Assembly (NCBI GenBank): GCA_964416315.1
Contig: CAYQDR010000011.1
Location: 1-64,000 of the forward strand
DNA from: CAYQDR01 sp964416315
Lineage (GTDB): Bacteria > Methylomirabilota > Methylomirabilia > Rokubacteriales > DASRDR01
Direction: 5' to 3'
Length of the DNA stretch: 64,000 nt
Shown here: positions 33,869 through 42,494 of the stretch, piece by piece
How the letters are laid out: the number at the start of each line of letters is the position of its first letter
Position numbering within the stretch: the stretch's first letter is position 1
Position numbers and translations under genes: made by a program
Notes under the pieces: model-generated
Seen by the model: the letters and a program-made list of their open reading frames with translations, nothing else
The model's database searches: none
Told to the model about the DNA's origin: nothing

Positions 33869-33930
33869 GCGCCGGGGCCGGGCTAGTGCGGTTCCGAGTT
33901 ACTTGGGCGAAACCGCCGAGGGGTGCCGAA

Positions 33931-34054
33931 GGTGCGGGGCCAAGTAACGAGCATAGTTAGGACGCAGGGAGGAGGCGGGCCGAGGCGTATGCCGCATACG
34001 TTGAGGTCCGCCGACGACCGAGGACGACGCTAGGCGAAGTTAATTGGACCCGCA
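33931..34054 (-). repeat. 124-bp dispersed repeat, copy B
   Basis: This is the reverse complement of 16451-16574 with five substitutions and no gaps. It begins 2 nt after the TAG of phnD, read on the minus strand. Its far end carries GTTACTTGG, which has an inverted partner CCAAGTAAC about 33 nt further on (near 33898-33906), so this copy may form a larger hairpin. Confidence 0.9.
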
Positions 34055-34056
34055 CT

Positions 34057-35082
34057 CTAGTCGGCGCCCGGCTTCTGGAGCCTCTTGTACTCCGGCGAGT
34101 CCTTGGTGAAGACGGCGCCGTTGGCCTCGAGGATGCCGACGACCGGGTCCCAGTCCTTCTGGTAGTTCACCGGCATGAACCCCGTCCGGCCCTGGGCCGC
34201 GAACTCCTTGAGGCTGGTCCCCTCCATCCGGAAGGTCATGAACGCTTCCTTGATCTTCTCGACGAGCCTGGGATCGAGGGTGTGGGCGTAGGCGAAGCCG
34301 GCGGTCGGGAACACCGGCGACGTGTAGAGGACCTTGAAGTCGCTCGCCTTGATGAGGCCGCGCTTGACCATCCGGTCCACCACCGTGTCCGCGACGACCC
34401 CGGCGTCGTAGTCGCCGTTGACGACACCGAGCGCGCTGTTGTCGTGCTTGCCGGAGAAGACGATCTGGTAGTCCTTTCCGGGGACGACGCCCATCCGGGA
34501 GAAGAAATAGACGGGCGCCTGGTGCCCGGAGTTGGACGTCTGCGACACGTGGGCGACGCGCTTGCCCTTCAGGTCGCCGACGGCGTTGATCTTGTCGTTC
34601 TTCGCGTGAGCGATGAGGATCATGTGGTAGCCGGACGGGCCGCCCTTCGCGTCGCGCATGATCGCGAAGGGGACCGCGCCCGCCAGGTTCACCGCGTAGA
34701 CGAGGCTCCCGGTGGAGTACCCCGAGAGATGGAGCCGACCCGAGCGCATGGCCTCGATCTGCGCCGCGTAGTTCTGGAGGCCGAAGTACTTGGTCTTCTT
34801 GCCGGTCACTTTCTCGACGTGCCTGAGGAAATCGCTCCACGCGCCCTCGTACACGACCGGGTCCTCGACCGGCGCGTACGTGAAGATCAAGGGGTCCGGG
34901 CTCACGAGCTTCGACGGGTCCTTGGGCGGATCCGCGATCAGATCGCGGTCCTCGTCGCAGAAGAGGGCGTCGAGCTTGCCCCGGTGCGCGCAGGGCTCGG
35001 CGGCGAAGGCCGCGGCGGCCGTGGCGGCCACGAGCGCGATCAGGGCGAGGGGCCAGAGGCGGGGGGAGATCGGGGTCCTCAT
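34057..35082 (-). CDS. phnD: Phosphate/phosphite/phosphonate ABC transporter binding protein (PhnD)
   Basis: This 341-residue protein has a signal peptide (residues 1-28, ending 'AAAFAAEP') and PhnD features: 'FTYAPVEDPVVYEGAWSDFL', 'YAAQIEAMRSGRLHLSGYST' and 'AHVSQTSNSGHQAPVYF'. The STG and TSNSGH segments contact phosphonate oxyanions in known structures. ATG 35082 has GAGGAGG upstream. It begins the phnD-C-E-E operon. No C-P lyase or phosphite dehydrogenase gene is in the window. It is divergent from the molybdopterin oxidoreductase with 37 bp between starts. Confidence 0.93.
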   Translation of the reverse strand: MRTPISPRLWPLALIALVAATAAAAFAAEPCAHRGKLDALFCDEDRDLIADPPKDPSKLVSPDPLIFTYAPVEDPVVYEGAWSDFLRHVEKVTGKKTKYFGLQNYAAQIEAMRSGRLHLSGYSTGSLVYAVNLAGAVPFAIMRDAKGGPSGYHMILIAHAKNDKINAVGDLKGKRVAHVSQTSNSGHQAPVYFFSRMGVVPGKDYQIVFSGKHDNSALGVVNGDYDAGVVADTVVDRMVKRGLIKASDFKVLYTSPVFPTAGFAYAHTLDPRLVEKIKEAFMTFRMEGTSLKEFAAQGRTGFMPVNYQKDWDPVVGILEANGAVFTKDSPEYKRLQKPGAD

Positions 35083-35119
35083 GGCGGCGGTCCTCCTCTC
35101 GGGCTACTATAGCAAAACG

Positions 35120-37162
35120 ATGACTGCCGGGGAGCGCCGGACCATCCGGACCATGTGCCCGATGAACTGCCACCCCACCTTGTGCGGGATGCTGGTGGAG
35201 GTGGAGGGCGGGCGGCTCCTCGCCGTCAAGGGCGACCCCGACAACCCGGACAGCCGGGGGTTCCTCTGTGTCCGGGGGCAGGCCTCGCAGGAGATCATCG
35301 GCAACCCGAAGCGGCTCCTTTACCCGCTCGTGCGCGAGCGCCGCGCGGACGACGCGTGGCGGCGGGCGAGCTGGGACGGGGCGCTCGAGCGGGTCGTCGC
35401 GGCGATGCGGCAGGTCGGGCCGGAGGCCGTCGGGCTCTGGTCGGGGCACGGGCTCTTCGCGAACAACTACGGGACGCGGATCGGCTCGCACCTCCTCCGG
35501 CGGTTCGCGAACTTCTGGGGCTGCCAGTGGTGGCACCCGGCGATGATCTGCTGGGGCCTGGGCGGGTTCGGGATCGGGCTCACGGGACCGCTCGAGGCGA
35601 GCACGAAGGAGGACATGGGGGCGCACGCGGAGCTCATCCTCCTCTGGGGGGCGAACCTCGCGAGCCAGCCCAACACCGCTCGGCACCTCGCCGCGGCGAG
35701 GCGGCGCGGCGCGTACATCGTCACGATCGACGTCCGGGAGACGGAGGCCGCGGCCCAGTCGGACGAAGTGCTCCTGATCCGTCCCGGCAGCGACCCGGCG
35801 CTCGCCCTGGCGCTGATGCACGTCATCATCGGCGAGGGGCTATGTGACCGGAAGTTCGTCGAAAACCACACGGTCGGATTCGACCAGCTCGCCGAGCACG
35901 TCAGGGCGTATCCGCCCGACTGGGCGGCCCGGGAGACCGGGATCCCCGCCGAGCGGATCGTGGCCCTCGCCCGCCGCTACGCGGGGACCCGGCCCGCGAT
36001 GATCCTCCTCGGCGGGAGCTCCATGCACAAGGGGTCCAACGGCTGGCAGGGGGGGCGCGCCGTCGCGTGCCTGCCCGCCCTCACCGGCAACCTCGGCATC
36101 CCGGGCGGGGGCCTCGGCCCGCGCCACGGCGCCGCGGCCCATGGCCAGGCGCTCAACGACATCCAGGCGCTCGACCGCCGGCCGCCCGGACGCTACGTGC
36201 CGAACCAGATGCCGCGGATCACGGAGGCCCTGCTCGACGGCCGGGTTCGCGTCCTCTTCCTCTTCGGCACCGACATGCTCTCGTCGTTCGCGGACGCCGA
36301 GCGCGTCGCGGACGGGCTTGCCCGGGCGGACCTCGTCGTCTGCCACGACCTGTTCCTGAACGACACGGCGCGGCGCTTCGCGGACGTGGTCCTCCCGGCG
36401 ACGGCGTGGCTCGAGGAGCTGGGGTGCAAGAGCACGAACACGCACCTCTACCTCATGGAGCACGCCCTCGATCCGCCGGGCGAAGCGCGCTCGGCCGTCG
36501 CGATCGTCCGGGAGCTGGGGGGTCGGCTCGGCCTGCCGCGGGACTTCTTCCCGTGGGAGAGCACGGAAGGGTTGATCGACGCCCTGATCGATCACCCGGC
36601 CACCGGGCACGCGAGCGTCGCGGCGCTGCGCGCGGCGGGCGGGATCCGGGCGCTGAACATCTCCCACGTCGCCCACCCGGACCTCCGGTTCCCCACGCCG
36701 TCGGGCAAGGTCGAGCTCTACTCCGAGCGCGCCGCGACCCTCGGGCTCCCGCCGCTGCCCGGGTACGCGAAGCTGCCGGCGGCCGACCGCTACCCGCTCG
36801 CCTTCCGCCAGGGGCGGACGCTGACCCAGTTCCACGGGTTCTACGACCACGGCCAGGCGCTCCCGACGCTCGCGCGGCTCGACCCGGAGCCGGAGCTCTG
36901 GATCTCGCCCGTGGACGCGGCGATGCGTGGCGTGCAGGACGGCGGGCCGATCCGGATCTGGAACGACCGGGGCGAGTTCCGGGCCCGCGCCCGCGTCACG
37001 GGGAAGGTCCCGCCGGGCACGGTCTGGATGCGGGACGGCTGGACGGGGCTGAACCGCCTGACCTCCGGGGCGCCCTCGATCCCCGACGAGGCGGTGGACA
37101 CCTTCGGCTTCTCCGGCGGCCAGGCCGCGTTCGACGCGATGGTCGAGCTCGCGCCGGCGTGA
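35120..37162 (+). CDS. Molybdopterin oxidoreductase (DMSO reductase family)
   Basis: This 680-residue protein has an N-terminal [4Fe-4S] site (C13, C17, C22, C50 in 'MCPMNCHPTLCGM' and 'GFLCVRGQ'), the bis-MGD catalytic domain ('LWGANLASQPNTARHLAAAR'), and a C-terminal molydopterin dinucleotide-binding barrel ('FRQGRTLTQFHGFYDHGQAL'). There is no Tat signal, so it acts in the cytoplasm, like assimilatory or formate-dehydrogenase-type members. No electron-transfer subunit lies beside it. The frame extends upstream through phnD in antisense, but ATG 35120 starts the conserved part. Substrate unknown. Confidence 0.88.
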   Translation: MTAGERRTIRTMCPMNCHPTLCGMLVEVEGGRLLAVKGDPDNPDSRGFLCVRGQASQEIIGNPKRLLYPLVRERRADDAWRRASWDGALERVVAAMRQVGPEAVGLWSGHGLFANNYGTRIGSHLLRRFANFWGCQWWHPAMICWGLGGFGIGLTGPLEASTKEDMGAHAELILLWGANLASQPNTARHLAAARRRGAYIVTIDVRETEAAAQSDEVLLIRPGSDPALALALMHVIIGEGLCDRKFVENHTVGFDQLAEHVRAYPPDWAARETGIPAERIVALARRYAGTRPAMILLGGSSMHKGSNGWQGGRAVACLPALTGNLGIPGGGLGPRHGAAAHGQALNDIQALDRRPPGRYVPNQMPRITEALLDGRVRVLFLFGTDMLSSFADAERVADGLARADLVVCHDLFLNDTARRFADVVLPATAWLEELGCKSTNTHLYLMEHALDPPGEARSAVAIVRELGGRLGLPRDFFPWESTEGLIDALIDHPATGHASVAALRAAGGIRALNISHVAHPDLRFPTPSGKVELYSERAATLGLPPLPGYAKLPAADRYPLAFRQGRTLTQFHGFYDHGQALPTLARLDPEPELWISPVDAAMRGVQDGGPIRIWNDRGEFRARARVTGKVPPGTVWMRDGWTGLNRLTSGAPSIPDEAVDTFGFSGGQAAFDAMVELAPA

Positions 37163-37172
37163 GGGGGTCGAG

Positions 37173-37313
37173 ATGACTCGTTGGCTCGGCGTGGCGATCC
37201 TGCTGGCGCTGGTCGTCGGCGGATGCGCCGCGCAAGCGCAACGGGACTCTCGCCCGGACGCCCCGCAGTCGCTCCGCGAGAAGGGGACAGAGACGAACGG
37301 CGGCGGCTACTGA
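37173..37313 (+). CDS. Small lipoprotein, first of a tandem pair
   Basis: This 46-residue protein has a signal 'MTRWLGVAILLALVVGGC' with lipobox VGGC and lipidation cysteine C18. The mature part is short and polar and contains 'SLREKG'. The next small gene encodes a similar protein with the same cysteine position. GAGGGGG lies 5 nt before the ATG. I know no family for it. Confidence 0.65.
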   Translation: MTRWLGVAILLALVVGGCAAQAQRDSRPDAPQSLREKGTETNGGGY

Positions 37314-37357
37314 GTTTGACCACGCCGGCCGACGTCGGCGGTGACGCGAGGAAAGCC

Positions 37358-37495
37358 ATGAAGCGTTGGATTGCAGTCCTGCTGCTCCAGGTGCTGCTCG
37401 TTGGCGGCTGCGCGTTCGCCACGCAGGTCGCGCCCATCGCGGACTCCCCGCGCTCGCTCCAGGACAAGGGCGGGCCCGTTCGCGGCGGCATGTGA
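37358..37495 (+). CDS. Small lipoprotein, second of a tandem pair
   Basis: This 45-residue protein has the signal 'MKRWIAVLLLQVLLVGGC', again with lipobox VGGC and C18, and a mature part containing 'SLQDKG', matching 'SLREKG' of the upstream gene. The shared start, lipobox position and tail motif indicate a tandem duplication. Its stop is 2 nt from the peroxiredoxin start, so it is likely co-expressed with it. Confidence 0.65.
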   Translation: MKRWIAVLLLQVLLVGGCAFATQVAPIADSPRSLQDKGGPVRGGM

Positions 37496-37499
37496 CGCG

Positions 37500-38027
37500 A
37501 TGCTCAGCCTGAACGCCGAAGCGCAGGCGTTTGCCCTCGAGGGCGTGGGGAGCGGGAAGGTCCGGGAGTTCCGCCTGGCGGAGTTCCGCGGGCGGTGGGT
37601 GATCCTCTTCTTCTACCCGGCGGACTTCACCTTCGTCTGCCCGACGGAGATCCGCGGCTTCCAGAAGCGACTCCGCGAGTTCGAGGCGCGCGATGCCGTG
37701 GTCCTCGCGATCAGCGTGGACGACGTGGCGAGCCACCGCGCCTGGGCGGAGGAGCTGGGCGGCGTCGCGTTCCCGCTCCTCGCCGACCCGACGCGGGCGA
37801 CCTGCCGGGCGTACGGCGTCCTGAACGAGGCCGACGGCCGGGCCTTCCGCGCGACCGTGATCGTCTCCCCCGAGGGGCGGATCGCCTACTTCCTCGTGAG
37901 CCCAATGAACGTCGGTCGCAGCGTCGACGAGACGCTGCGGGTGCTCGAAGCGCTCCAGACCGGGCGCCTCTGCCCGGCCGACTGGCGGTCCGGCGAGCCG
38001 ACCCTCGACCCCGGCCTCCGCTACTGA
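37500..38027 (+). CDS. Two-cysteine peroxiredoxin (AhpC/Prx1 type)
   Basis: This 175-residue protein has the peroxidatic site 'FYPADFTFVCPTEIRGFQ' with C47 and a C-terminal 'LCPADWRSGE' with the resolving-type C158, so it should reduce peroxides through an intersubunit disulfide. An AhpF-type reductase is not nearby. ATG 37500 follows the second small lipoprotein by 4 nt. Confidence 0.93.
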   Translation: MLSLNAEAQAFALEGVGSGKVREFRLAEFRGRWVILFFYPADFTFVCPTEIRGFQKRLREFEARDAVVLAISVDDVASHRAWAEELGGVAFPLLADPTRATCRAYGVLNEADGRAFRATVIVSPEGRIAYFLVSPMNVGRSVDETLRVLEALQTGRLCPADWRSGEPTLDPGLRY

Positions 38028-38033
38028 GCGCCC

Positions 38034-38750
38034 GTGCCGGCGGAAGGGCTGGCCGAGAAGAAGCGGGCGCTCGAACGGAAGATCCGCGCGCGCGAGTTCG
38101 TCTTCGGGATCCAGGACGGGCTCCTCAGCACGGTCGGGCTCCTGAGCGGCGTCTCCGTCGCAACCCAGAACCGGCTCGCGGTCGTCATCACGGGGGTCGC
38201 CGCGGCGGTCACCGGCGGCATCTCGATGGCGACCGGATCGTACCTCGCCTCGCGGACGGAGAAGGAGATCTTCGAGAAGGAGCTGCTCGACCAGGAGCGC
38301 CTGGCGGCCGACGAGCCCTATCTCGCCCAGGAGGCGCTGCTCGAGTCGCTGGTCACGGAGGGGCTCGACCGCCCCTCGGCCTACCGCGTCGTCCAGCTCA
38401 TCTCGCGGCGCCAGGACCTCCTGCTCCGGACCGTGCAGGAGAAGGTCCTGGGCCTGGGCTCGGCGGACATCTCGCAGCCCGTCCGCGCGGGTACGGTGAT
38501 GTTCCTCTCCTTCATGGTCGGGGCGGCGGTCCCGCTGCTCCCGTTCCTGTTGATCGCGGGCGCGATCGCGCTTCCGCTCTCCTGGGTCCTGTCGGTCGCC
38601 GTCCTGCTCGTCGTCGGCGTCTTCAAGGGGGTGCTCACGCGGAAGCCGCTCTTCCGCTCGGGGCTCGAGTTCGCGGCGGTCGCGCTGGGCTCGGCCGCGG
38701 TCGGGTGGCTGCTCGGGAAGGCCTTCGAGCGCTTCGGGGTCTCGGGCTAG
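38034..38750 (+). CDS. VIT1/CCC1-family iron/manganese transporter
   Basis: This 238-residue membrane protein has 'FVFGIQDGLLSTVGLLSGV', the first helix with the metal-path aspartate, 'GGISMATGSYLASRTEKE' in helix 2 leading to a cytoplasmic acidic helical domain, and three further helices near the end. The family moves Fe2+ or Mn2+. GTG 38034 lies 6 nt after the peroxiredoxin stop, so peroxide removal and metal export may be co-expressed. It converges on the LLM gene with a 4-nt overlap of stops. Confidence 0.92.
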   Translation: MPAEGLAEKKRALERKIRAREFVFGIQDGLLSTVGLLSGVSVATQNRLAVVITGVAAAVTGGISMATGSYLASRTEKEIFEKELLDQERLAADEPYLAQEALLESLVTEGLDRPSAYRVVQLISRRQDLLLRTVQEKVLGLGSADISQPVRAGTVMFLSFMVGAAVPLLPFLLIAGAIALPLSWVLSVAVLLVVGVFKGVLTRKPLFRSGLEFAAVALGSAAVGWLLGKAFERFGVSG

Positions 38751-39733
38751 GGCAGGAACCCCCGGATCGTCGCGGCCCAGGAGGCGTGGAGGTCGGGCGG
38801 AACGGCGACGGGGGCGATGATCGGGAGCGTGACGCCGAGGGCGCGGTACTCCTCGATCCGGCGGCGTCGCGCTTCCGGGCTGCCGAATGCCGCGACGGCC
38901 TCCAGCATCCGGTCGGAGACGGACGCCGCGGCCGCCTCGACGCCCCGCGGCAGGGCCGCCATCACCGCGGCGGTCTCGGTCGCGAACCCGCTCCGGTCGA
39001 ACATCTGGCGGTAGAAGTCTAACGAGACGTACCGGACCGTCTCGCGGGCCAGCGCCCCCCGGGCTGCCCGCTCGTCCTCCCCGACCGCCGCGCGGACGTA
39101 GCAGGCTACGTCCACGTCGGCGGGGTTCCGGCCGGCCGTCTCGGCGCCGAGCCGCACGTTCGCGATCGCCTCCTTCGCGTAGGCGGGGGTCGCCCAGTTG
39201 AGGAGGATGCCGTCGGCGACCTCCCCGGCGAGCCGGCACATCTGAGGCCCCACCGCGGCGGCGTAGATCGGCAGCGCCGATCGCTCGGGCGCGAAGTCGA
39301 GGCGAAAGCCCGTGACGGGGACGAGACCCGTCGGCGGCAGCGGCTCCCCGCGGAGGATCGCGCGGATCAGGGCGACGTACTCCCGCATCCGGCGGACGGG
39401 GCGGTCGAAGACGACTCCGTGGCCGGCCTCGAGCGGCTGGCGGTGGCCGATGCCGAGGCCGAGAACCGCGCGCCCGCCGGAGAGGTGGTCGAGCGTGGCC
39501 GCCGACATCGCGAGGATCGCCGGCGAGCGCGGGAAGATCGTGACGATGCCGGTCCCGAGGCGGACGCGCGCGGTCGAGAGCGCGAAGGCCGCGAGCTGGG
39601 TGAAGGCGTCCTTGCCCGAGCCCTCGGGGACCCAGACGCTCTCGTAGCCCATCGCCTCGGCGAGACGCGCCAGCTCGATGACCTGGCGGGTCGGGAGCGC
39701 CTCCTCCCGGATCCGGACGCCGAGCGGGATCAT
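38747..39733 (-). CDS. LLM-class (luciferase-like) flavin/F420-dependent oxidoreductase
   Basis: This 328-residue protein has the TIM-barrel signatures 'YESVWVPEGSGKDAFTQLAA', 'TGIVTIFPRSPAILAMSAAT' and 'LDHLSGGRAVLGLGIGHR', typical of F420-dependent LLM enzymes. No F420 biosynthesis gene is in view, so the cofactor is inferred. It is the downstream partner of the MetE-like gene, separated by 1 nt. The frame stays open to 40168 but ATG 39733 begins the conserved barrel. Confidence 0.9.
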   Translation of the reverse strand: MIPLGVRIREEALPTRQVIELARLAEAMGYESVWVPEGSGKDAFTQLAAFALSTARVRLGTGIVTIFPRSPAILAMSAATLDHLSGGRAVLGLGIGHRQPLEAGHGVVFDRPVRRMREYVALIRAILRGEPLPPTGLVPVTGFRLDFAPERSALPIYAAAVGPQMCRLAGEVADGILLNWATPAYAKEAIANVRLGAETAGRNPADVDVACYVRAAVGEDERAARGALARETVRYVSLDFYRQMFDRSGFATETAAVMAALPRGVEAAAASVSDRMLEAVAAFGSPEARRRRIEEYRALGVTLPIIAPVAVPPDLHASWAATIRGFLP

Positions 39734-39734
39734 G

Positions 39735-40802
39735 TCAGCCGTGGCGGGCCCGGAGGCGCCGCGCCGCCTCGCACATCGCCTTGAGCTTCCCGTACGCCTC
39801 GTCGAGGTCCATCGGGTTCTGGACCGAAGGGGCGAAGCCGCAGTCGGGGTGGAGCGTGATCCGCTCGGGGCCGACGTACCGCATCGCCGCCTCGACGCGC
39901 GCCACGACCTCCTCGGGCGTCTCCATCCGCCGGTCGCAGTGGTCGATGCAGCCCAACCCGAGGCGCGCCGACGCCGGGAAGGTCCCGAGCGAGGCGAGCC
40001 CGCCCGCCACCGGCGTCGCGTACTCCAGCGAGAGCGTGCCGACCCGGATCCGGGCGAGCGCCGGCATGATGAGGTCGTAGGGGCCTTCCGTGACGTGCCG
40101 GCGATCGAAGTGGGCGTGGCAGAGGTGCATGGCGGTGGCGATGCCGCCGAGCCCGTCGAGGGTCTCATTCAGGAGGTCCACGCAGAGGTCCATCTCGTGG
40201 CGGGCGTCGCGGATCCCCTCCGTCTCGCGGAACCGCGGGTCCACGAGCGTCGCGAGCCAGGGCTCGTCGAGCTGGACCGTGTCCGCCCCCGCGTCGCGCA
40301 CGGCCTCGATCTCGCGGCGGAGGATGCCGACGCAGTCGCCCATCAGCTTCTCCCGGGTCGGATAGGCCGCGCGCGAGTGCTCGGGTTGCCACATCCGCCG
40401 CCCGATGATGTACGGCGACGGGAGCGTGGCCTTGACGCGCCGCCGCGTGCGCGCGCGGACGTACCGGACTTCCTGCGCCGCGATCGGGCGGTGATACTCG
40501 ATCGGGGCGATGACCGCGGGGTAGTGCAGCCCCGCGGCGCTCGTGATGAGGTCCGGCTGAAAGCCACGGACGCGCTCCGCGAAGACCTTCACGTAGCTCT
40601 CCCGGCGCCACTCGCCGTCGGTGACCTCCTCCAGCCCCGCGCGCTCCTGGAGCGCGAGGGCCCCGTCGACCGCGCGGTCGAGCAGCCGGTCCGCCTCCTC
40701 CTCGCTGATCCGGCCGGCCTTCCGGTCGAGGACGACGTCGCGGACCCAGGAGGGCCTGGGAAGACTCCCGATTACGGTCGTCGGGAAAAGGGGTTCCGAC
40801 AC
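39735..40802 (-). CDS. MetE C-terminal-domain-like methyltransferase
   Basis: This 355-residue protein resembles the catalytic C-terminal half of cobalamin-independent methionine synthase: 'PLFPTTVIGSLPRP' at the start, 'DTVQLDEPWLA' for the substrate barrel, and the zinc ligands in 'AMHLCHAHF' and 'HPDCGFAP'. The N-terminal folate-binding half of MetE is lacking, so methyl donor and acceptor may differ, as in short MetE-like proteins. It is followed 1 nt later by the LLM gene. Confidence 0.88.
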   Translation of the reverse strand: MSEPLFPTTVIGSLPRPSWVRDVVLDRKAGRISEEEADRLLDRAVDGALALQERAGLEEVTDGEWRRESYVKVFAERVRGFQPDLITSAAGLHYPAVIAPIEYHRPIAAQEVRYVRARTRRRVKATLPSPYIIGRRMWQPEHSRAAYPTREKLMGDCVGILRREIEAVRDAGADTVQLDEPWLATLVDPRFRETEGIRDARHEMDLCVDLLNETLDGLGGIATAMHLCHAHFDRRHVTEGPYDLIMPALARIRVGTLSLEYATPVAGGLASLGTFPASARLGLGCIDHCDRRMETPEEVVARVEAAMRYVGPERITLHPDCGFAPSVQNPMDLDEAYGKLKAMCEAARRLRARHG

Positions 40803-40899
40803 TCCGCCGCTCCCACGGTCAGCCCGGTGGAAACCGATCGGGGTTCCCGGGCGTTATCCGGATGACCCAACCGTCCATTCCTCTCGAACGCCACGATCA

Positions 40900-41042
40900 C
40901 CGACTCGAGCATCGTGAACACGACATGCGGCGCCACAGTCTCGGAGCTGGCCGAGTCGATGCGGGACGGGAACGTCTACGTCAACGTCCACTCGGTCGAG
41001 CATCCCGGCGGCGTGGTCCGAGGGTCAGGTCGAGGTCGACTA
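40900..41042 (+). pseudogene. CHRD-domain protein, C-terminal fragment
   Basis: The plus strand reads 'SELAESMRDGNVYVNVHSVE' then 'HPGGVVRG', the hallmark end of a CHRD domain. One extra base then shifts the frame: skipping a T near 41029 gives 'QVEVD' and a stop, exactly as in intact domains. Only about 45 residues remain and there is no start. The gap from 40803 to 41096 otherwise holds nothing recognisable. Confidence 0.65.
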
Positions 41043-41096
41043 GGGCAGGGCCCCACCGGTTCGTGCCCGGGTCGCTGAGGCCGGCCGTCCGTCGCC

Positions 41097-42203
41097 TCAG
41101 CCCCGGGCCGCGCCGGGGCCCCGATCCGGCGCCGGGGTCGGGGCGGCCGAGGCGCGGCGGGCGCGAGCGGCCTTGGCGAGCGACTCGAGGACGGGGATGG
41201 TGTCCTCCCAGCCCAGGCAGGCGTCGGTGATGCTCTGGCCGTGGGTCAGGGGCTGGCCGGGCCGGACGTCCTGGCGCCCGCCGACCAGGTGGCTCTCGAT
41301 CATCACCCCGAAGACGTGCGGGCTCCCGCCCGCCACCTGCTCGGCGATGTCCCGGGCGACCTCGGGCTGGCGCTCCGGGTCTTTCCCGCTGTTGCCGTGC
41401 GAGCAGTCGATCATGAGGCGCGGCGGCAGGCCGGCCCGCTGGAGCGCCCGGGCGGCGGCCTGCACGTCCTCGGCCCGGTAGTTCGAGCGCCGGTGACCGC
41501 CCCGCAGGATGATGTGGCAGGCGTCGTTCCCCCGGGTCGCGACGATGGCCGCCAGCCCCTGCTTGGTCACGGAGAGGAAGTGGTGCGGGTGCGACGCCGC
41601 CCGCACGGCGTCCACGGCGATCTGGACGGTACCGTCCGTGCCGTTCTTGAACCCCACCGGCATCGAGAGACCTGACGCCAGCTCCCGGTGCACCTGGCTC
41701 TCCGTGGTCCGCGCGCCGATCGCGGCCCAGGCCACGAGGTCGGCGATGAACTGCGGGGTGATCGTGTCCAGGAACTCCGTGCCGACGCGGACCCCCGCGT
41801 TCGTCAGGTCGAGGAGCAGGCCCCGCGCCAGGCCCAGGCCCTCGTTGATCGTGAAGCTCCCGTCCAGGTGCGGGTCGTTGATGAGCCCTTTCCAGCCGAC
41901 CGTCGTGCGCGGCTTCTCGAAGTAGACGCGCATCACGATCAGCAGGTCCTCGCGCAGGCGGTCGGCGACCCCCCGGAGCCGCGCGCCGTACTCGCGCGCG
42001 GCGGTGACGTCGTGGATCGAGCAGGGCCCGGCGACGACGAGCAGGCGGTCGTCCTCTCCGCGGAGGATGCGCGTCACGGCATCGCGCCCCTCGGCGACCG
42101 TCACCGAGGCCGCCTCGGTGATCGGGTATTGCTCCATGAGGATCGCCGGAGGGATGAGCGGCTTGAGCCGCTCGATCCGGAGGTCGTCGGTCAGGCGGAA
42201 CAT
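41097..42203 (-). CDS. aroG: Class I DAHP synthase (AroG/AroF type)
   Basis: This 368-residue enzyme condenses phosphoenolpyruvate and erythrose 4-phosphate, the first step of the shikimate pathway. Family markers are 'VAGPCSIHDVTAAREYGARL', 'MRVYFEKPRTTVGWKGLIND', 'GARTTESQVHRELASGLSMP' and 'VGFKNGTDG', and 'IDCSHGNSGKD'. The metal and substrate residues C, K, H and E are in place. The last 25 residues are an alanine/proline-rich tail beyond the usual end. No other aromatic biosynthesis gene is adjacent. Confidence 0.95.
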   Translation of the reverse strand: MFRLTDDLRIERLKPLIPPAILMEQYPITEAASVTVAEGRDAVTRILRGEDDRLLVVAGPCSIHDVTAAREYGARLRGVADRLREDLLIVMRVYFEKPRTTVGWKGLINDPHLDGSFTINEGLGLARGLLLDLTNAGVRVGTEFLDTITPQFIADLVAWAAIGARTTESQVHRELASGLSMPVGFKNGTDGTVQIAVDAVRAASHPHHFLSVTKQGLAAIVATRGNDACHIILRGGHRRSNYRAEDVQAAARALQRAGLPPRLMIDCSHGNSGKDPERQPEVARDIAEQVAGGSPHVFGVMIESHLVGGRQDVRPGQPLTHGQSITDACLGWEDTIPVLESLAKAARARRASAAPTPAPDRGPGAARG

Positions 42204-42272
42204 CGCGGCCTCATCTTAGCGCAGTCGGGCGGGCCGCGTCACCCTGTCGGGCTCAGCGCGCTCAGCGGCGGG

Positions 42273-42466
42273 GTACATCGCCGGCTCGGAGTGGCCCGGG
42301 AGGCGCCCAGGCTCCCAGACGTGCTTCCGCGCGACGGCCTCGTTCAGCTCGGCGCCCCAGCTGGGGCGCGTCGGGATCAGGAGGTGGCCTCCCGGACGAC
42401 GGGAGGCGCGTCCACGAGCTCGTCCTTCCAGGGGACGTCGTCCACGTCGATCTCCATGATCCGGAC
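42273..42466 (-). pseudogene. Duplicated 3' end of an enolase-superfamily gene
   Basis: This 194-bp segment matches 48097-48291, the end of the enolase-family gene, in the same orientation with 12 substitutions and one deleted base (about 93 percent identity). It would encode 'RIMEIDVDDVPWKDELVDAP' and 'LNEAVARKHVWEPGRLPG' but the deletion shifts the frame and no gene body is present. The two copies bracket the SDR/amidase/TRAP cassette as direct repeats. Confidence 0.85.
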
Positions 42467-42494
42467 AGTGCCCGAAGGTGCGGCTCGAGGCTGC

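Noticed and set aside
33898..33948. Intrinsic terminator at GTTACTTGG...CCAAGTAAC
   Set aside because: The arms are 33 nt apart and no T-run follows on either strand.
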